Shown here piece after piece: positions 49,630 to 59,230 of a DNA stretch of 64,000 bases. The notes under the pieces were generated by a model. The model ran no database searches. It was not told where the DNA came from and saw only the letters and a program-made list of their open reading frames with translations. The DNA lies in assembly GCA_000333235.1 (NCBI GenBank), contig CAPN01000031.1, forward strand, positions 1-64,000. The letters are read 5' to 3'. The translations under genes and the position numbers were made by a program. The stretch comes from Pseudoalteromonas luteoviolacea B = ATCC 29581. Its GTDB lineage: Bacteria; Pseudomonadota; Gammaproteobacteria; Enterobacterales; Alteromonadaceae. Every line of letters begins with the position of its first letter. Position 1 is the stretch's first letter.

Positions 49630-50004
49630 ATGTACTTAGTGACTAAACTGCATTATCACACAAAGCGTCGCTTACTAGATGTGCATTTCGATAATGATCT
49701 CTGTTATACATTTTCGAGCGAATTTCTGCGCACACACAGTCCATCCGCAGAAGTTCAAGGTCATGGGCATAAGCACTCTTTAGAACCCACTCACCTTGTC
49801 ACGAACAAAGATAATGTACAGATCACTAAGATGGAAGCGGTTGGCCACTATGCCGCACGCCTTTCATTTGATGATGGCCATAACAGTGGTTTATATAGTT
49901 GGCAATACCTGCACGCGCTCGGGCAACAACAAAATAACTTGCAGCTCGCCTATAAAAAACGACTTGAAGACGCTCATCATATCCCGATTAAATTTGTTCC
50001 TTAA
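49630..50004 (+). CDS. DUF971 (GBBH-like) protein
   Basis: The 124-residue protein is a stand-alone DUF971 domain, a fold also found at the N-terminus of gamma-butyrobetaine hydroxylase and in iron-sulfur-related proteins. Typical marks are L-H-Y-H...R-R-L-L-D-V-F at the start, FSSEFLRTHSPSAEVQGHG, and a C-terminal GLYSWQYLHALG. Several conserved His (HYH, GHGHKHS) suggest metal binding. DUF971 genes often follow hslVU in gammaproteobacteria; function is unknown. Confidence 0.88.
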   Translation: MYLVTKLHYHTKRRLLDVHFDNDLCYTFSSEFLRTHSPSAEVQGHGHKHSLEPTHLVTNKDNVQITKMEAVGHYAARLSFDDGHNSGLYSWQYLHALGQQQNNLQLAYKKRLEDAHHIPIKFVP

Positions 50005-50037
50005 ATATAAAAGCGCCTAAGTAGGCGCTTTTATATT
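50004..50037. terminator. Bidirectional terminator
   Basis: AATATAAAAGCGCCTA and its complement TAGGCGCTTTTATATT form a near-perfect 16-bp stem between two convergent genes, the DUF971 gene and the chemoreceptor gene. T-rich arms occur on both strands. Confidence 0.93.
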
Positions 50038-50054
50038 AGTCTTAGAAAGTAATA

Positions 50055-51935
50055 CTACACTTTGTATTTAGAGACTGCTTGGTGCAAGACACTCGCTTGT
50101 TCTGCCACCTCTTCTGTACTTTGCGCATTGGCATACGCATGATCCGATGCCACTTGGGCGATATCCCGAATACGTACGACATTTTTATTTACTTCCGATG
50201 CAACTTGGTTTTGTTCATCAATTGCTGTAGCAATGTGTGTACTCATATCCATAATCGTTTGTACATCAGTTGTAATAGACTCTAGCAACTGTCCGGCTTT
50301 TTCTGCTTGCGAAACACTATCATTACCTTGGCTGCGGCATTGTTCCATAATACTAACAACCTCACGCGTACGCACTTGCAAACTTGAAATGATACTTTCA
50401 ATCTCTTTCGTGGAATCTTGTGTGCGCTGAGCCAACGATCGCACCTCATCAGCAACGACCGCAAACCCTCTACCTTGCTCACCAGCGCGTGCCGCTTCTA
50501 TCGCCGCATTTAATGCCAATAAGTTAGTTTGTTCTGCGATCCCACGAATTACATCAAGTACCGAGCCAATGGTTTCGCCGTCACGCTCTAGCTGCGAAAC
50601 CACTTCCGATGCGCCACCAAGTGAACTGGATAGGTTCATAATAAGCTTAATTGTTGCGGTCACTTCTTTACGCCCTTGCTGGGCGTTTACGTTGGTGGAT
50701 TCCGCTTTATTGGCAGCGGCTTCTGTGTTGTGGCTAATGTCTTGAATAGTAGCCTGCATTTCGGTCGCCGCGGTCGCCACCATGTCCGCTTCATGTAACT
50801 GATCTCGCATGCCCGAGCTCGTTTGCGATGAACTTTCTGTTAAACTTTGCGTTGCCGTATTGACGGTGCTTAAGGCCGTATTCACTTCTGCAATTAAGTT
50901 TCTAAAGTCTTCAATCAGGCTATTGAAGTCTGCTGTCATGTGCGCAATTTCGTCGTTTCCAGTTTGCTCAATTTTTAAGGCCAAATTATTTTCACGGCGT
51001 ATCCGTTCAATGGTTTGATATACCCGCTCAACAGGTTGAATGATCGAGCGACTGGTTGATAGCACTAACAACATCACCAAACTGCCAGCGACAATAAAAA
51101 TACCAAACGCGGCCATTTGAGCAGCATTCGCGTTACTTTGTGTTGCAGCTTTGGTTTGCTCAACAATTTGCTCTACAACTGCATCACTGGCTTCGACAGC
51201 TAATTTCATTTTACCCAATAAGCCTGATTCTAGATCCACGCCAAGCTTAACTTGGGCGTCTACTAAATTACTAAACTTTGATTTATATTCGTCAATTAAG
51301 AGTTGTAATTTGTTTATAACTGCAGGAGGCAAGTCACTGGAGTTAATACTGCGTTTGAATTGGTCAATAATCTCGTTAAACTTTGTTTGATATTTAATAT
51401 CTAAACGCAGCATGAAATCTTTTTCTGCACGACGTAACTGTAGCATCGTTACCAGCAACGAATCACGAGAATTACTTTCTAATACGGTTTCAACTTCGTG
51501 CACTGCGGCACGTAATTCGCCATAAAGGCCATCTTTAGGATCTAAACCAATGCGCTTTTGTAATTTTACTACTTCATCAAAAGACGTCTTATAGGTTAAA
51601 GCGAGTTTGTTAAATTGCATGAGTTCATTGGTATTAATACCTAACTCACCAAATAAACGTTCTAGCTCTTTGGATTTCATCGTGAGTGATTGATAATCCT
51701 TTTCAAACGATTCAAGTGCTTCTACATCCTTATAGAACAGAAAGTTTTTCTCATGTTTGCGTAGACTTAGCTCATGAATCTCAAGTTCTTCAGCGTACTG
51801 AATGGTTTCATTGAGTTTAAGCATCGTTCTGGCTTCAAACATAATAACAAGAAGCATCACAACTAACGCTAACCCAACCACGAATGCATTGAACTGAAGC
51901 CGGCGTTTAATTGACACGTTTGTTAAAAAGCCCAT
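50055..51935 (-). CDS. Methyl-accepting chemotaxis protein with HBM-type sensor
   Basis: The 626-residue receptor has transmembrane helices at about 13-35 and 275-297. The 240-residue periplasmic part is all-helical and contains two similar modules, each with a LR-x-x-EK-x-F-x-x-x-D pattern ([13 protein letters not shown] and [13 protein letters not shown]), the signature of helical bimodular (HBM) domains that bind organic acids in McpS-type receptors. HAMP and a cytoplasmic signalling hairpin with [20 protein letters not shown] follow. No C-terminal CheR-binding pentapeptide is present. The ligand is unknown. It stands alone. Confidence 0.93.
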   Translation of the reverse strand: MGFLTNVSIKRRLQFNAFVVGLALVVMLLVIMFEARTMLKLNETIQYAEELEIHELSLRKHEKNFLFYKDVEALESFEKDYQSLTMKSKELERLFGELGINTNELMQFNKLALTYKTSFDEVVKLQKRIGLDPKDGLYGELRAAVHEVETVLESNSRDSLLVTMLQLRRAEKDFMLRLDIKYQTKFNEIIDQFKRSINSSDLPPAVINKLQLLIDEYKSKFSNLVDAQVKLGVDLESGLLGKMKLAVEASDAVVEQIVEQTKAATQSNANAAQMAAFGIFIVAGSLVMLLVLSTSRSIIQPVERVYQTIERIRRENNLALKIEQTGNDEIAHMTADFNSLIEDFRNLIAEVNTALSTVNTATQSLTESSSQTSSGMRDQLHEADMVATAATEMQATIQDISHNTEAAANKAESTNVNAQQGRKEVTATIKLIMNLSSSLGGASEVVSQLERDGETIGSVLDVIRGIAEQTNLLALNAAIEAARAGEQGRGFAVVADEVRSLAQRTQDSTKEIESIISSLQVRTREVVSIMEQCRSQGNDSVSQAEKAGQLLESITTDVQTIMDMSTHIATAIDEQNQVASEVNKNVVRIRDIAQVASDHAYANAQSTEEVAEQASVLHQAVSKYKV

Positions 51936-52072
51936 TCGCTCTTACCTTTGTTGACAATAACTAGGTAAATTATAGTCGCTATATCAGGACATTGCGTAAT
52001 ACAAAATAGTATTTTCACAAACTTCTGCAGCCCTCTTTGTGCTTCTTGTAACCATTTGTAACTAATAATTTT

Positions 52073-53125
52073 TTAGGAAGCTCTTCGGGTTTCGTAAATT
52101 ACATTTCCCCATAATTTCTGATGAATACTATCAACATCATTCCATTGTTTATTTAACAACCACTCAACAAATGGGGTCGCATTACTTGGGAAACGAAAGT
52201 TGCCTTTACTTACCTCATTCATCCAGTCATCCAACGCGTTTGGATTTAAGTAATTCATCGCTGTTGCTAATCCCAGTGTTGTCAAAGCCATGATATTTGC
52301 TTGCTGTTCAAATTGCCCATGCAAAGGTTTAAGCAGTAGTTTTTTGCCAAGTTGCAGTGCTTCTGTGGATAATTCAAAACCAGCATTGGCAACCACCCCA
52401 CTTGAATTAGCCAGATCGCATAAAAAACCTTCACGTGAAGGGCGACGTAAGTGAATATGCCGACACGACTGGTCAATTGCTTCTGGGTGATAGCAATAAA
52501 ATTCTTTCTCTGGGAAGTCATTAAGAAAGTCGATAACGCTAGTTAATTGCTCAAAAGGCAAGTACACCAACACCTTATTGGCAATTGATGGACAATGCGA
52601 AGCAAGCGGAGTTTGACCAACAAAGGGAGGTAAAATATGGCGATGAAATGGCTGCCAATGCACACCTAAATAAACATTCGCTGGGGCAAAATATTTTATA
52701 AACGTTTTGTGTTGAAAACGATTACCTGGGACTGGCACGGATTCATGTAAAAAGGAGGCTTGATGACTCATGCCTATAACTGGGATTCCTTGACGCTTTG
52801 CGGCCCACGCAGAAATTGGCTCAAAGTCGTTGAAAACAAGATCATATCCAGATAAGTCCAGTGTTTTTATGTCATTGTAGAACTGACGAACGTTGAGTTG
52901 TTTAGCGGTTTTCCAAGTGTTAACGCGGCCTTGCTCAGTCACAAACGTGAAACCATTAAACGTGCGAAAATTCCCAAATTTTTCCATATCAAAATAGCGT
53001 GAGGTTTCTCGACCGCTGAAAAGATAATCAACCTCAACCCCCATTTTTGCAAACGCACTCGCCATCAAACGGGCTCTCGTAATGTGCCCGTTCCCTGTAC
53101 CTTGAATACCGTAGAGAATTTTCAT
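52073..53125 (-). CDS. GT-B glycosyltransferase-like protein (MJ1255/VC2487 family)
   Basis: The 350-residue protein starts KILYGIQGTGNGHITRA, the Gly-rich first loop of GT-B glycosyltransferases, and has a second-domain signature NAGFELSTEALQLGKKLLLKP with the sugar-nucleotide-binding ExxxxGKP-like pattern. It resembles the TIGR00661-type proteins of Vibrio and archaea, whose substrates are unknown. There is no signal peptide. It overlaps the upstream PAP2 gene by four bases (ATGA), so the two are a unit, which suggests work on a lipid-linked substrate. Confidence 0.82.
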   Translation of the reverse strand: MKILYGIQGTGNGHITRARLMASAFAKMGVEVDYLFSGRETSRYFDMEKFGNFRTFNGFTFVTEQGRVNTWKTAKQLNVRQFYNDIKTLDLSGYDLVFNDFEPISAWAAKRQGIPVIGMSHQASFLHESVPVPGNRFQHKTFIKYFAPANVYLGVHWQPFHRHILPPFVGQTPLASHCPSIANKVLVYLPFEQLTSVIDFLNDFPEKEFYCYHPEAIDQSCRHIHLRRPSREGFLCDLANSSGVVANAGFELSTEALQLGKKLLLKPLHGQFEQQANIMALTTLGLATAMNYLNPNALDDWMNEVSKGNFRFPSNATPFVEWLLNKQWNDVDSIHQKLWGNVIYETRRAS

Positions 53126-53643
53126 GCATTACCTTGTATAAAAAGGGCCAATTCGGCACAGCCTAGTCCAAGTAATGCCCCTGCGACTATGTCTAACGGA
53201 TAATGAACCCCAACAACAACACGAGAAAGCGCTACGCCACAGGCCCATAGATACAACGTCCCAGCGAGTGGTGGGAATGACACAGACCAAAGTGTTGCAA
53301 ATAAAAAAGCGCCGGCGCTGTGACCAGACGGCAAACTAAAACGGTCACTGGGTGTCAAAAAGGCAACTTGCCCTAGATAGTCACAAGGGCGGATCCGTCC
53401 AATAAAATGCTTGCATAAGAAGTAAACTGGCCGTTCAATGGCAAAACCAAGTAGAGTCAGTGCGAGCAGCTCTCCTCCGCGCTCTGGTGACAAGTAAGCC
53501 AAACCTATGCTCAGTAACGCATACATACCTCCATTCCCTGTTTTTGATAATCCCAAAGCCAACTGCCTAACGATAAGTGAGCGTTCAGGCTTAAATAATA
53601 AAAAGTACAGCGCCGTATCAATTTCACTTAGCCATGTCTTCAT
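53122..53643 (-). CDS. PAP2-family membrane phosphatase
   Basis: The 173-residue protein has several transmembrane helices and the three acid-phosphatase motifs in order: KHFIGRIRP (motif 1), PSGH (motif 2) and SRVVVGVHYPLD (motif 3). Such enzymes remove phosphate from phosphatidic acid, undecaprenyl pyrophosphate or lipid A. Coupling to a glycosyltransferase gene suggests a lipid carrier or glycolipid substrate, but nothing in the sequence names it. Confidence 0.9.
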   Translation of the reverse strand: MKTWLSEIDTALYFLLFKPERSLIVRQLALGLSKTGNGGMYALLSIGLAYLSPERGGELLALTLLGFAIERPVYFLCKHFIGRIRPCDYLGQVAFLTPSDRFSLPSGHSAGAFLFATLWSVSFPPLAGTLYLWACGVALSRVVVGVHYPLDIVAGALLGLGCAELALFIQGNA

Positions 53644-53808
53644 TTTCTTCTCATTTATTCTTTGTACACAAATTCAGCATAAGTGGAGAAAATAACAACT
53701 CAGTGACATTTTTAAGACATTAATATTTCGTCGAATTATTCCCATTGATATGGTTAATTAAGGGAGTATACTGACCTTAGCAACCTTATAATTTCAGAGG
53801 AATTCAAG

Positions 53809-54333
53809 ATGGACTACAGTACTTCCGATCTGTGTGATCATTTTGTCGATGTAGTTGATGTGCTCGAACCAATGTTTGTTAACTTTGGTGGACGTAGCGC
53901 GTTTAGTGGCCGCATTAAAACCGTCAAGTGTTTTGAAAATAACGAGATGATCCGTGAAGCATTGCAACAAGATGGAAGCGGCCAAATCTTACTTGTTGAC
54001 GGCGGAGGCTCAACACGCAGAGCACTCATTGACATCGATATTGCTGAACTAGCCTTTGAAAATAATTGGGAAGGGATTGTCGTCTATGGTGCTGTGCGTC
54101 ATGTTGATGAACTAGAAGAATTGGATTTGGGCATTCAAGCAATTGCTTCGATTCCGGTTGGCGCAGACAGCGTTGGTGTGGGTGAAGCAGGAATACCGGT
54201 TAATTTTGCAGGCGTATCTTTTTTTGATGACGATTATTTATACGCAGACAGCACCGGTATCATCATTTCTCCAGAAGAGTTGCAGCTTGAACTGGAAGAT
54301 GAAGACGAAGAAGACAGTATTGAATTTCAATGA
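53809..54333 (+). CDS. rraA: Regulator of RNase E activity RraA
   Basis: RraA is a trimeric ring protein that binds RNase E and RNA helicases and restrains RNA decay. The 174 residues show the conserved [41 protein letters not shown] and GIPVNFAGV, and an acidic tail (EDEDEEDS) longer than in E. coli RraA (161 residues). AGAGGAA precedes the ATG. The next gene, hutG, overlaps it by four bases. In E. coli rraA is linked to menA and hslVU; here it is about 4 kb from hslVU. Confidence 0.95.
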   Translation: MDYSTSDLCDHFVDVVDVLEPMFVNFGGRSAFSGRIKTVKCFENNEMIREALQQDGSGQILLVDGGGSTRRALIDIDIAELAFENNWEGIVVYGAVRHVDELEELDLGIQAIASIPVGADSVGVGEAGIPVNFAGVSFFDDDYLYADSTGIIISPEELQLELEDEDEEDSIEFQ

Positions 54334-55385
54334 GTAATCCGCTGATCTGTTATCGTGAGTCGGACATTGCGCCACTCACGTCTACTCGTGCCAACGAGAT
54401 GAAAGTTTGGCAACAACTTGCTTTCCTTGACCCTCACGCCCATTACACGGATGCGCTTAAAGATGCCGCCGATTTTGGTATTCGCTATGTCCTCGTAGGT
54501 ATTTGTGAAGACATTGGCCCAAGAGCAAATTGCGGATTAGGAGGAGCGACAGAAGGTTGGAAAGCATTCTTAAAACGCTTTTTAAATCTCGCCAGTAATC
54601 AATTTCTTGATGCTGGAAAAGTTCTGTTACTTGGCGAGGTAGATTGTCGTGATCTGCAAAATGCAGCGGAGTTAATTAAATCCAATGATGCCAATTCGCT
54701 AGAAACGCTGCGCGAGCTCTGTTCACTCGTTGACCTCAGAGTAAGTGAAGTGCTTGAAGCAATATTCCAAGCGGGATTAGAGCCCATTGTTATCGGGGGG
54801 GGACACAATAACGCGTATGGGATCATCAAAGGTCTTCATCGAGCGCGGCAGATTAAAGTCAATGCGATTAATTTTGATCCCCATGCAGACTTTCGTCCTC
54901 AAGAGGGGCGTCATAGCGGTAATGGTTTTAGCTATGCTTACCATGAAGGGGCTCTATCACAATACCATGTCGTTGGCTTGCATGAACAAAAAAATAATCA
55001 ACACATTATAAAGGGCTTACACGATGCAGGTGCTAGTTATACGACCTATCAAGCATTACAAGTAAGACGAAGCATATCGTTAACGCATGCTTGTCAACAC
55101 GCGCTAAAACAATTTGATCCAATGTTACCCTTGGGTGTTGAAGTTGACGTCGATGCCATCAGCGGAGTGCCTGTAAGTGCTTATACTAATTGTGGTTTTA
55201 GTGTAAGTGATGCAGAACATTTTGTGCATTTGGCAGCCAGTGAAAAACAGGCCGCTTATCTGCATCTTTGTGAAGCGGCTCCAAGTAACCACCCTCATGG
55301 CTTAAACCAAGGCTTAAATGAAACGGGTCAAGTATTGAGTGCTTTAGTTTGTGCTTACTTACAAGCCCGGCAAGTCAAAATCTGA
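54330..55385 (+). CDS. hutG: Formimidoylglutamase-like ureohydrolase
   Basis: This arginase-superfamily enzyme probably hydrolyses formiminoglutamate, the last step of histidine degradation. The 351 residues retain the dinuclear manganese ligands: H159 (GGGHNNAYG), D183/H185/D187 (NFDPHADFR) and D273/D275 (EVDVDAISG). The assignment rests on motifs plus hutI and hutC 2-3 kb away; another ureohydrolase substrate remains possible. It is coupled to rraA (ATGA) and overlaps the convergent EAL gene by 27 bp at the 3' end. Confidence 0.85.
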   Translation: MSNPLICYRESDIAPLTSTRANEMKVWQQLAFLDPHAHYTDALKDAADFGIRYVLVGICEDIGPRANCGLGGATEGWKAFLKRFLNLASNQFLDAGKVLLLGEVDCRDLQNAAELIKSNDANSLETLRELCSLVDLRVSEVLEAIFQAGLEPIVIGGGHNNAYGIIKGLHRARQIKVNAINFDPHADFRPQEGRHSGNGFSYAYHEGALSQYHVVGLHEQKNNQHIIKGLHDAGASYTTYQALQVRRSISLTHACQHALKQFDPMLPLGVEVDVDAISGVPVSAYTNCGFSVSDAEHFVHLAASEKQAAYLHLCEAAPSNHPHGLNQGLNETGQVLSALVCAYLQARQVKI

Positions 55386-57158
55386 AACTGGATGTTCTAC
55401 ATGCCATTGCTTTAGCCAAGTGATCATGCCAACGCTGCTAAGTGGTCTAGCAAAATAGTACCCTTGTGCACCATACGTGTTGAGACTTTTAGTAAAATTA
55501 AGCTGCTCAAGTGTCTCAACACCTTCACATAGTACTTTACTGTTAAGTTGTTGCTGCATTTCTACCATACCTTTGACCATTGCACGAAATTGACCTTGCT
55601 GTTGATGCTCACTCGTCAAAGACTTACCTATCTTCACGTAATCTACAGACAATTTCGTTAATTTTGCAAGTACCAACGGCGCTTCACCAAAGCCATCAAC
55701 ACACAATTTAATACCGAGTGATTTCAGTCTAGCGATCATCGCAACTTCTTGCGGAGTGAGAGATAAAAATAATGCAGCTGGGCATTCAATGATAAGTGAT
55801 CCTGAAGGCAACTGATGTTCGCTTAATACACTATCAATAAACTCAATGAACTCCTCATGTAGCATCTCTGGACCAAACACATTGATACTCAACGGGATCG
55901 CTTGATTCTCCATTTTCAACGCCAATGCAATTTCTGCGGCGCGCTCAATGACGAACTGTGCAACTGAGAAAGCCAATCCAGACAAGCGTATCTCTTCAAT
56001 GAAAACATTCGCGGATAATATCCCCTGTTTAGGATGCTGCCAACGTAGTAATAGTTCTAGAAACTCGATCCCCCCATCGGAGTGGCGGATAACCGGTTGA
56101 AAATACAACTCAAACTCATTGCGAAAATTAGCATGGACCAACTCTCCCAAGCGCGCTTGCTGTTCTTGCTTTTGCGTCTTTAGCTGCGGCTCATACGCAC
56201 TAATCGTTTTATTCGGATTGCCGTCTAACGCTAAAAAAGCGCAGTTGAGGATTTGATCAAAATCGCCATCTGCTTCATCACAACTAACATAGCTCGCCCG
56301 CGCTTTAATTTCTAAGGTACAGTTTGCAACGTTAAACGGTTTCAACGTATTACTTAATACATCGTCCAGTAATTGTTCATGCAAATGCTTATGAATATCC
56401 AAACGACAAATAAAAACGAAATTGAGACCACCTAAATGGGCTACTTTTTCATAGCCCTGAGCACATGCAATTGAAATCACTTCTGGGTTGCGTAATTGCT
56501 GCCTTAAGCGATTTGCAGATTGAACAAGTAACATGTCGCCATAATCTCGTCCTAGATGCAGATTAATGTCTTGAAAACCTTCTAGCCTCAATAATACCAA
56601 GACAGCAGGAACAGGTTCCGCGAGTTTGAAATTTAGAAATGCTTGCCGAAGACTTTCTTTGTCAGCAACGCCCAATGGATCGACTTCACGACCTAATACC
56701 GTTTTACCCGGTGTACTTTGTCGTGCATGATCTCCTTCAAATGAAAAATGCGCCATTAGCGAGATCAACACAGGTATCGATAGCCAAAATAACGGTAACT
56801 GTGATTGAAAGTAAAGCGTGATTAAAACAGCGACAATGAAAAGATTGACAATATAGACAATACTGAGCGCGCGCTGTTTGGCTCTATAACCTATGAATAG
56901 TTGCGCTCCAATAATTGCAAATAGCAAAAAACTAAAAGTAATTAGATTAACACTGATAATCGCCAAACCGACGAGACACATTAACGCATTTAGACTCTTG
57001 GTAACAAATCGGTGTGGGAGAAGTAAAGTAACGATCAAGCCCATTAGCACGGCACCAGCAAAACACGCTTGTAATGAGCCTGTTTGGATCCAGTGCACAT
57101 ACCCAGAAGGCGCAGCTGAGACGACATTGATTAACGCAATCAAAGACCCCATTTTCAA
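55359..57158 (-). CDS. Membrane GGDEF-EAL protein with degenerate active sites
   Basis: The 599-residue protein has about five transmembrane helices (roughly 5-140), a GGDEF-like domain (about 165-325) and an EAL-like domain (about 335-590). The GGDEF motif reads GGLNF (243-247), so cyclase activity is not expected. In the EAL domain the EAL motif is ELL (368-370, Glu kept), the DDFG metal motif is DGFG (second Asp lost, 488-491), and the Asp of KID is Gly (K509-I-G511); E545 of EGVET is kept. It should therefore be a sensor, c-di-GMP-binding or purely regulatory protein rather than an enzyme. Its start is 15 nt downstream of the hutI stop on the same strand, so the two may be one transcript. 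Confidence 0.87.
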   Translation of the reverse strand: MKMGSLIALINVVSAAPSGYVHWIQTGSLQACFAGAVLMGLIVTLLLPHRFVTKSLNALMCLVGLAIISVNLITFSFLLFAIIGAQLFIGYRAKQRALSIVYIVNLFIVAVLITLYFQSQLPLFWLSIPVLISLMAHFSFEGDHARQSTPGKTVLGREVDPLGVADKESLRQAFLNFKLAEPVPAVLVLLRLEGFQDINLHLGRDYGDMLLVQSANRLRQQLRNPEVISIACAQGYEKVAHLGGLNFVFICRLDIHKHLHEQLLDDVLSNTLKPFNVANCTLEIKARASYVSCDEADGDFDQILNCAFLALDGNPNKTISAYEPQLKTQKQEQQARLGELVHANFRNEFELYFQPVIRHSDGGIEFLELLLRWQHPKQGILSANVFIEEIRLSGLAFSVAQFVIERAAEIALALKMENQAIPLSINVFGPEMLHEEFIEFIDSVLSEHQLPSGSLIIECPAALFLSLTPQEVAMIARLKSLGIKLCVDGFGEAPLVLAKLTKLSVDYVKIGKSLTSEHQQQGQFRAMVKGMVEMQQQLNSKVLCEGVETLEQLNFTKSLNTYGAQGYYFARPLSSVGMITWLKQWHVEHPVSDFDLPGL

Positions 57159-57173
57159 CCTATTGTTATCACA

Positions 57174-58400
57174 TCAACATTGAGTAAGTTTACCCAAAAT
57201 CCAGAGATTTAACAGATCATTTACGCCAAATTGGTAACTCAACTGTGACGGGTGATCAATATTCCACATTGCAATATCTGCCCGCATACCCACTTTGAGT
57301 ACTCCTCTGTCTTTCAAACCTAAGGCCTTTGCACCGTTAATAGTTACCCCTTTTAACGCTTCTTCTGGCGTCAGCCTAAACAGAGTACATCCCATATTTA
57401 ATACTAGTCGCAAGGAGCACAGAGGAGCAGTACCAGGGTTAAAATCACTTGCAAGCGCCATTGGAACATTGTTATTTCGTAATAATTGAATCGGTGGTTG
57501 TTGAGTTTCCCGCAAGAAGTAATAGGCGGTTGGCAAGAGCACAGCAACCGTACCAGCTCTCGCCATTGCTTTTACACCCGACTCGTCTAAGTACTCGATA
57601 TGATCCGCTGATAGACCAGAAAACTCAGCCACTAACTCGCTACCATGCTGATTAGAGAGCTGTTCAGCGTGACATTTTACAGGTAACCCTAACGATTGAG
57701 CTTTTTCAAATACTTTGCGAGTTTGTGTGTAGCTAAACCCCACGTTTTCACAAAACACATCGACTGCATCGGCTAAATTCGCTTTTGCAACTTTTGGGAG
57801 CATTTGCTCACAAACCAATTCGATGTAGCCATCGGCATTACCTTTATATTCTGGCGGTAACGCATGTGCGCCCAAGAATGTACTTTGAACGCTAATCGGG
57901 TGATGCTCGTCTAGTAATCGGTTAACTTCCAAAAGCTTGAATTCATTTTCTAGATCCAATCCGTAACCCGACTTACTTTCCGCAGTCGTAACCCCTTCTT
58001 TTAAAAGACTATTCAATCTAGTTTTAGCGAGCACAAATAACGCTTCTTTATCCGCTTGGCGAGTCGCTCGGACTGTGCTTGCAATTCCACCACCTTGGGC
58101 AGCAATTTCTTGATACGAAACACCATTGAGCCGCTGTTCAAATTCTTGCGCTCGAGATCCTGAAAATAAAATGTGAGTGTGACAATCAATCAAGCCAGGC
58201 GTCAGCCAAGCGCCTTTTCCTTGTACCGTCGGTGTCGCCAGCGCATCAAACTCTGGCAGCTCAGCCATTTTTCCAAGCCACTCAATTTTTCCGTCCTTGA
58301 TAAACAATGCGCCATCTTCAATTGCGCCATAGCCGTTGCCAATTTCTTCATCCATGGTTGCAAGATGAACATTCAAAATAACGAGATCTGGGGAAAACAT
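57174..58400 (-). CDS. hutI: Imidazolonepropionase
   Basis: HutI hydrolyses imidazolonepropionate to formiminoglutamate in histidine degradation. The 408-residue amidohydrolase has the metal ligands H74/H76 in [32 protein letters not shown] and the DFNPGTAPL segment near 320. It diverges from hutC, with a HutC-type palindrome between them. HutH and HutU are not in the window. Confidence 0.95.
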   Translation of the reverse strand: MFSPDLVILNVHLATMDEEIGNGYGAIEDGALFIKDGKIEWLGKMAELPEFDALATPTVQGKGAWLTPGLIDCHTHILFSGSRAQEFEQRLNGVSYQEIAAQGGGIASTVRATRQADKEALFVLAKTRLNSLLKEGVTTAESKSGYGLDLENEFKLLEVNRLLDEHHPISVQSTFLGAHALPPEYKGNADGYIELVCEQMLPKVAKANLADAVDVFCENVGFSYTQTRKVFEKAQSLGLPVKCHAEQLSNQHGSELVAEFSGLSADHIEYLDESGVKAMARAGTVAVLLPTAYYFLRETQQPPIQLLRNNNVPMALASDFNPGTAPLCSLRLVLNMGCTLFRLTPEEALKGVTINGAKALGLKDRGVLKVGMRADIAMWNIDHPSQLSYQFGVNDLLNLWILGKLTQC

Positions 58401-58443
58401 GGATAATACTCCGTTAGGATTTTTGAGCAGTTTAGCAAGCCTT

Positions 58444-58457
58444 CTTGTATATACAAG
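58444..58457. promoter_or_regulatory. HutC operator, perfect palindrome
   Basis: CTTGTATATACAAG is a perfect 14-bp palindrome between the divergent hutI and hutC starts. It matches the known HutC recognition core TGTATATACA. HutC, released by urocanate, should repress hutI and its own gene here. It is the only exact copy I find in the window; none precedes rraA-hutG. Confidence 0.85.
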
Positions 58458-58492
58458 ATAAGTGTGCCATCTTTATCATCTCAGAATATAAA

Positions 58493-59230
58493 ATGCTAAC
58501 TAAGTCGCTGATCATGCAACCTAAATTTGCACAAATAAAACAACACATCATTGACCATATTCGCTCAGGAACTTGGCCTGAACATACAAAAGTTCCTTCC
58601 GAAAATGAACTCGCAGCTCAGTTCTCAGTGAGTCGAATGACGGCTAGACGCGCGCTTAGTGAGTTAAGTGATGAGGGTATTCTTACCAGAAGTCAGGGGC
58701 TTGGATCGTTTGTCGCCAGTTTTAAATCTCAATCTTCTTTACTCGAAATACGCAATATTGCCGATGAAATTAAAGAACGCGGGGGTCAGTACAGCGGCAC
58801 TGTTTTAATACTTGAATCTATCGCTGCCATTGCACCTATTGCCATTGCTCTTGGCGTAGACATAAACGCCCAGATCTACCATTCTATTTTAGTACATCAT
58901 GAAAACGACAAACCTCTGCAAGTGGAAGAGCGGTTTGTTAATCCAAGTTTTGCTAGTGAATACTTACAGCAAAATTTTGAAGCAACCACCCCACATGAAT
59001 ACCTTTTACAGGTCGCTCCTTTAACAGAAGCGCGACATACTATCGAAGCAATTATGCCAAGTCCTGAGATCTGCCAATGGTTAAACCTCTATAATGAAGA
59101 AGCTTGTTTACAAATTATCCGCCGTACTTGGTGTACTAACGGTATTGTCAGTTTTGCTAGGCTTATTTCGCCAGGAAGTAAATACCGACTAGGTGGGCAT
59201 CTCACTTTCAAACGCACCACTAAAACTTAA
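58493..59230 (+). CDS. hutC: Histidine utilization repressor HutC (GntR family)
   Basis: HutC has an N-terminal winged helix-turn-helix (about 8-75) with the GntR pattern VPSENELAAQFSVSRMTARRA and a C-terminal UTRA effector domain (about 95-240) that binds urocanate. The longest open frame starts at a TTG inside the operator; the ATG at 58493 is the first sensible start, and the ATG at 58514 (MQPKFAQIK) is also possible, so the first seven residues are uncertain. It diverges from hutI. Its stop overlaps the convergent SDR gene by four bases. Confidence 0.92.
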   Translation: MLTKSLIMQPKFAQIKQHIIDHIRSGTWPEHTKVPSENELAAQFSVSRMTARRALSELSDEGILTRSQGLGSFVASFKSQSSLLEIRNIADEIKERGGQYSGTVLILESIAAIAPIAIALGVDINAQIYHSILVHHENDKPLQVEERFVNPSFASEYLQQNFEATTPHEYLLQVAPLTEARHTIEAIMPSPEICQWLNLYNEEACLQIIRRTWCTNGIVSFARLISPGSKYRLGGHLTFKRTTKT

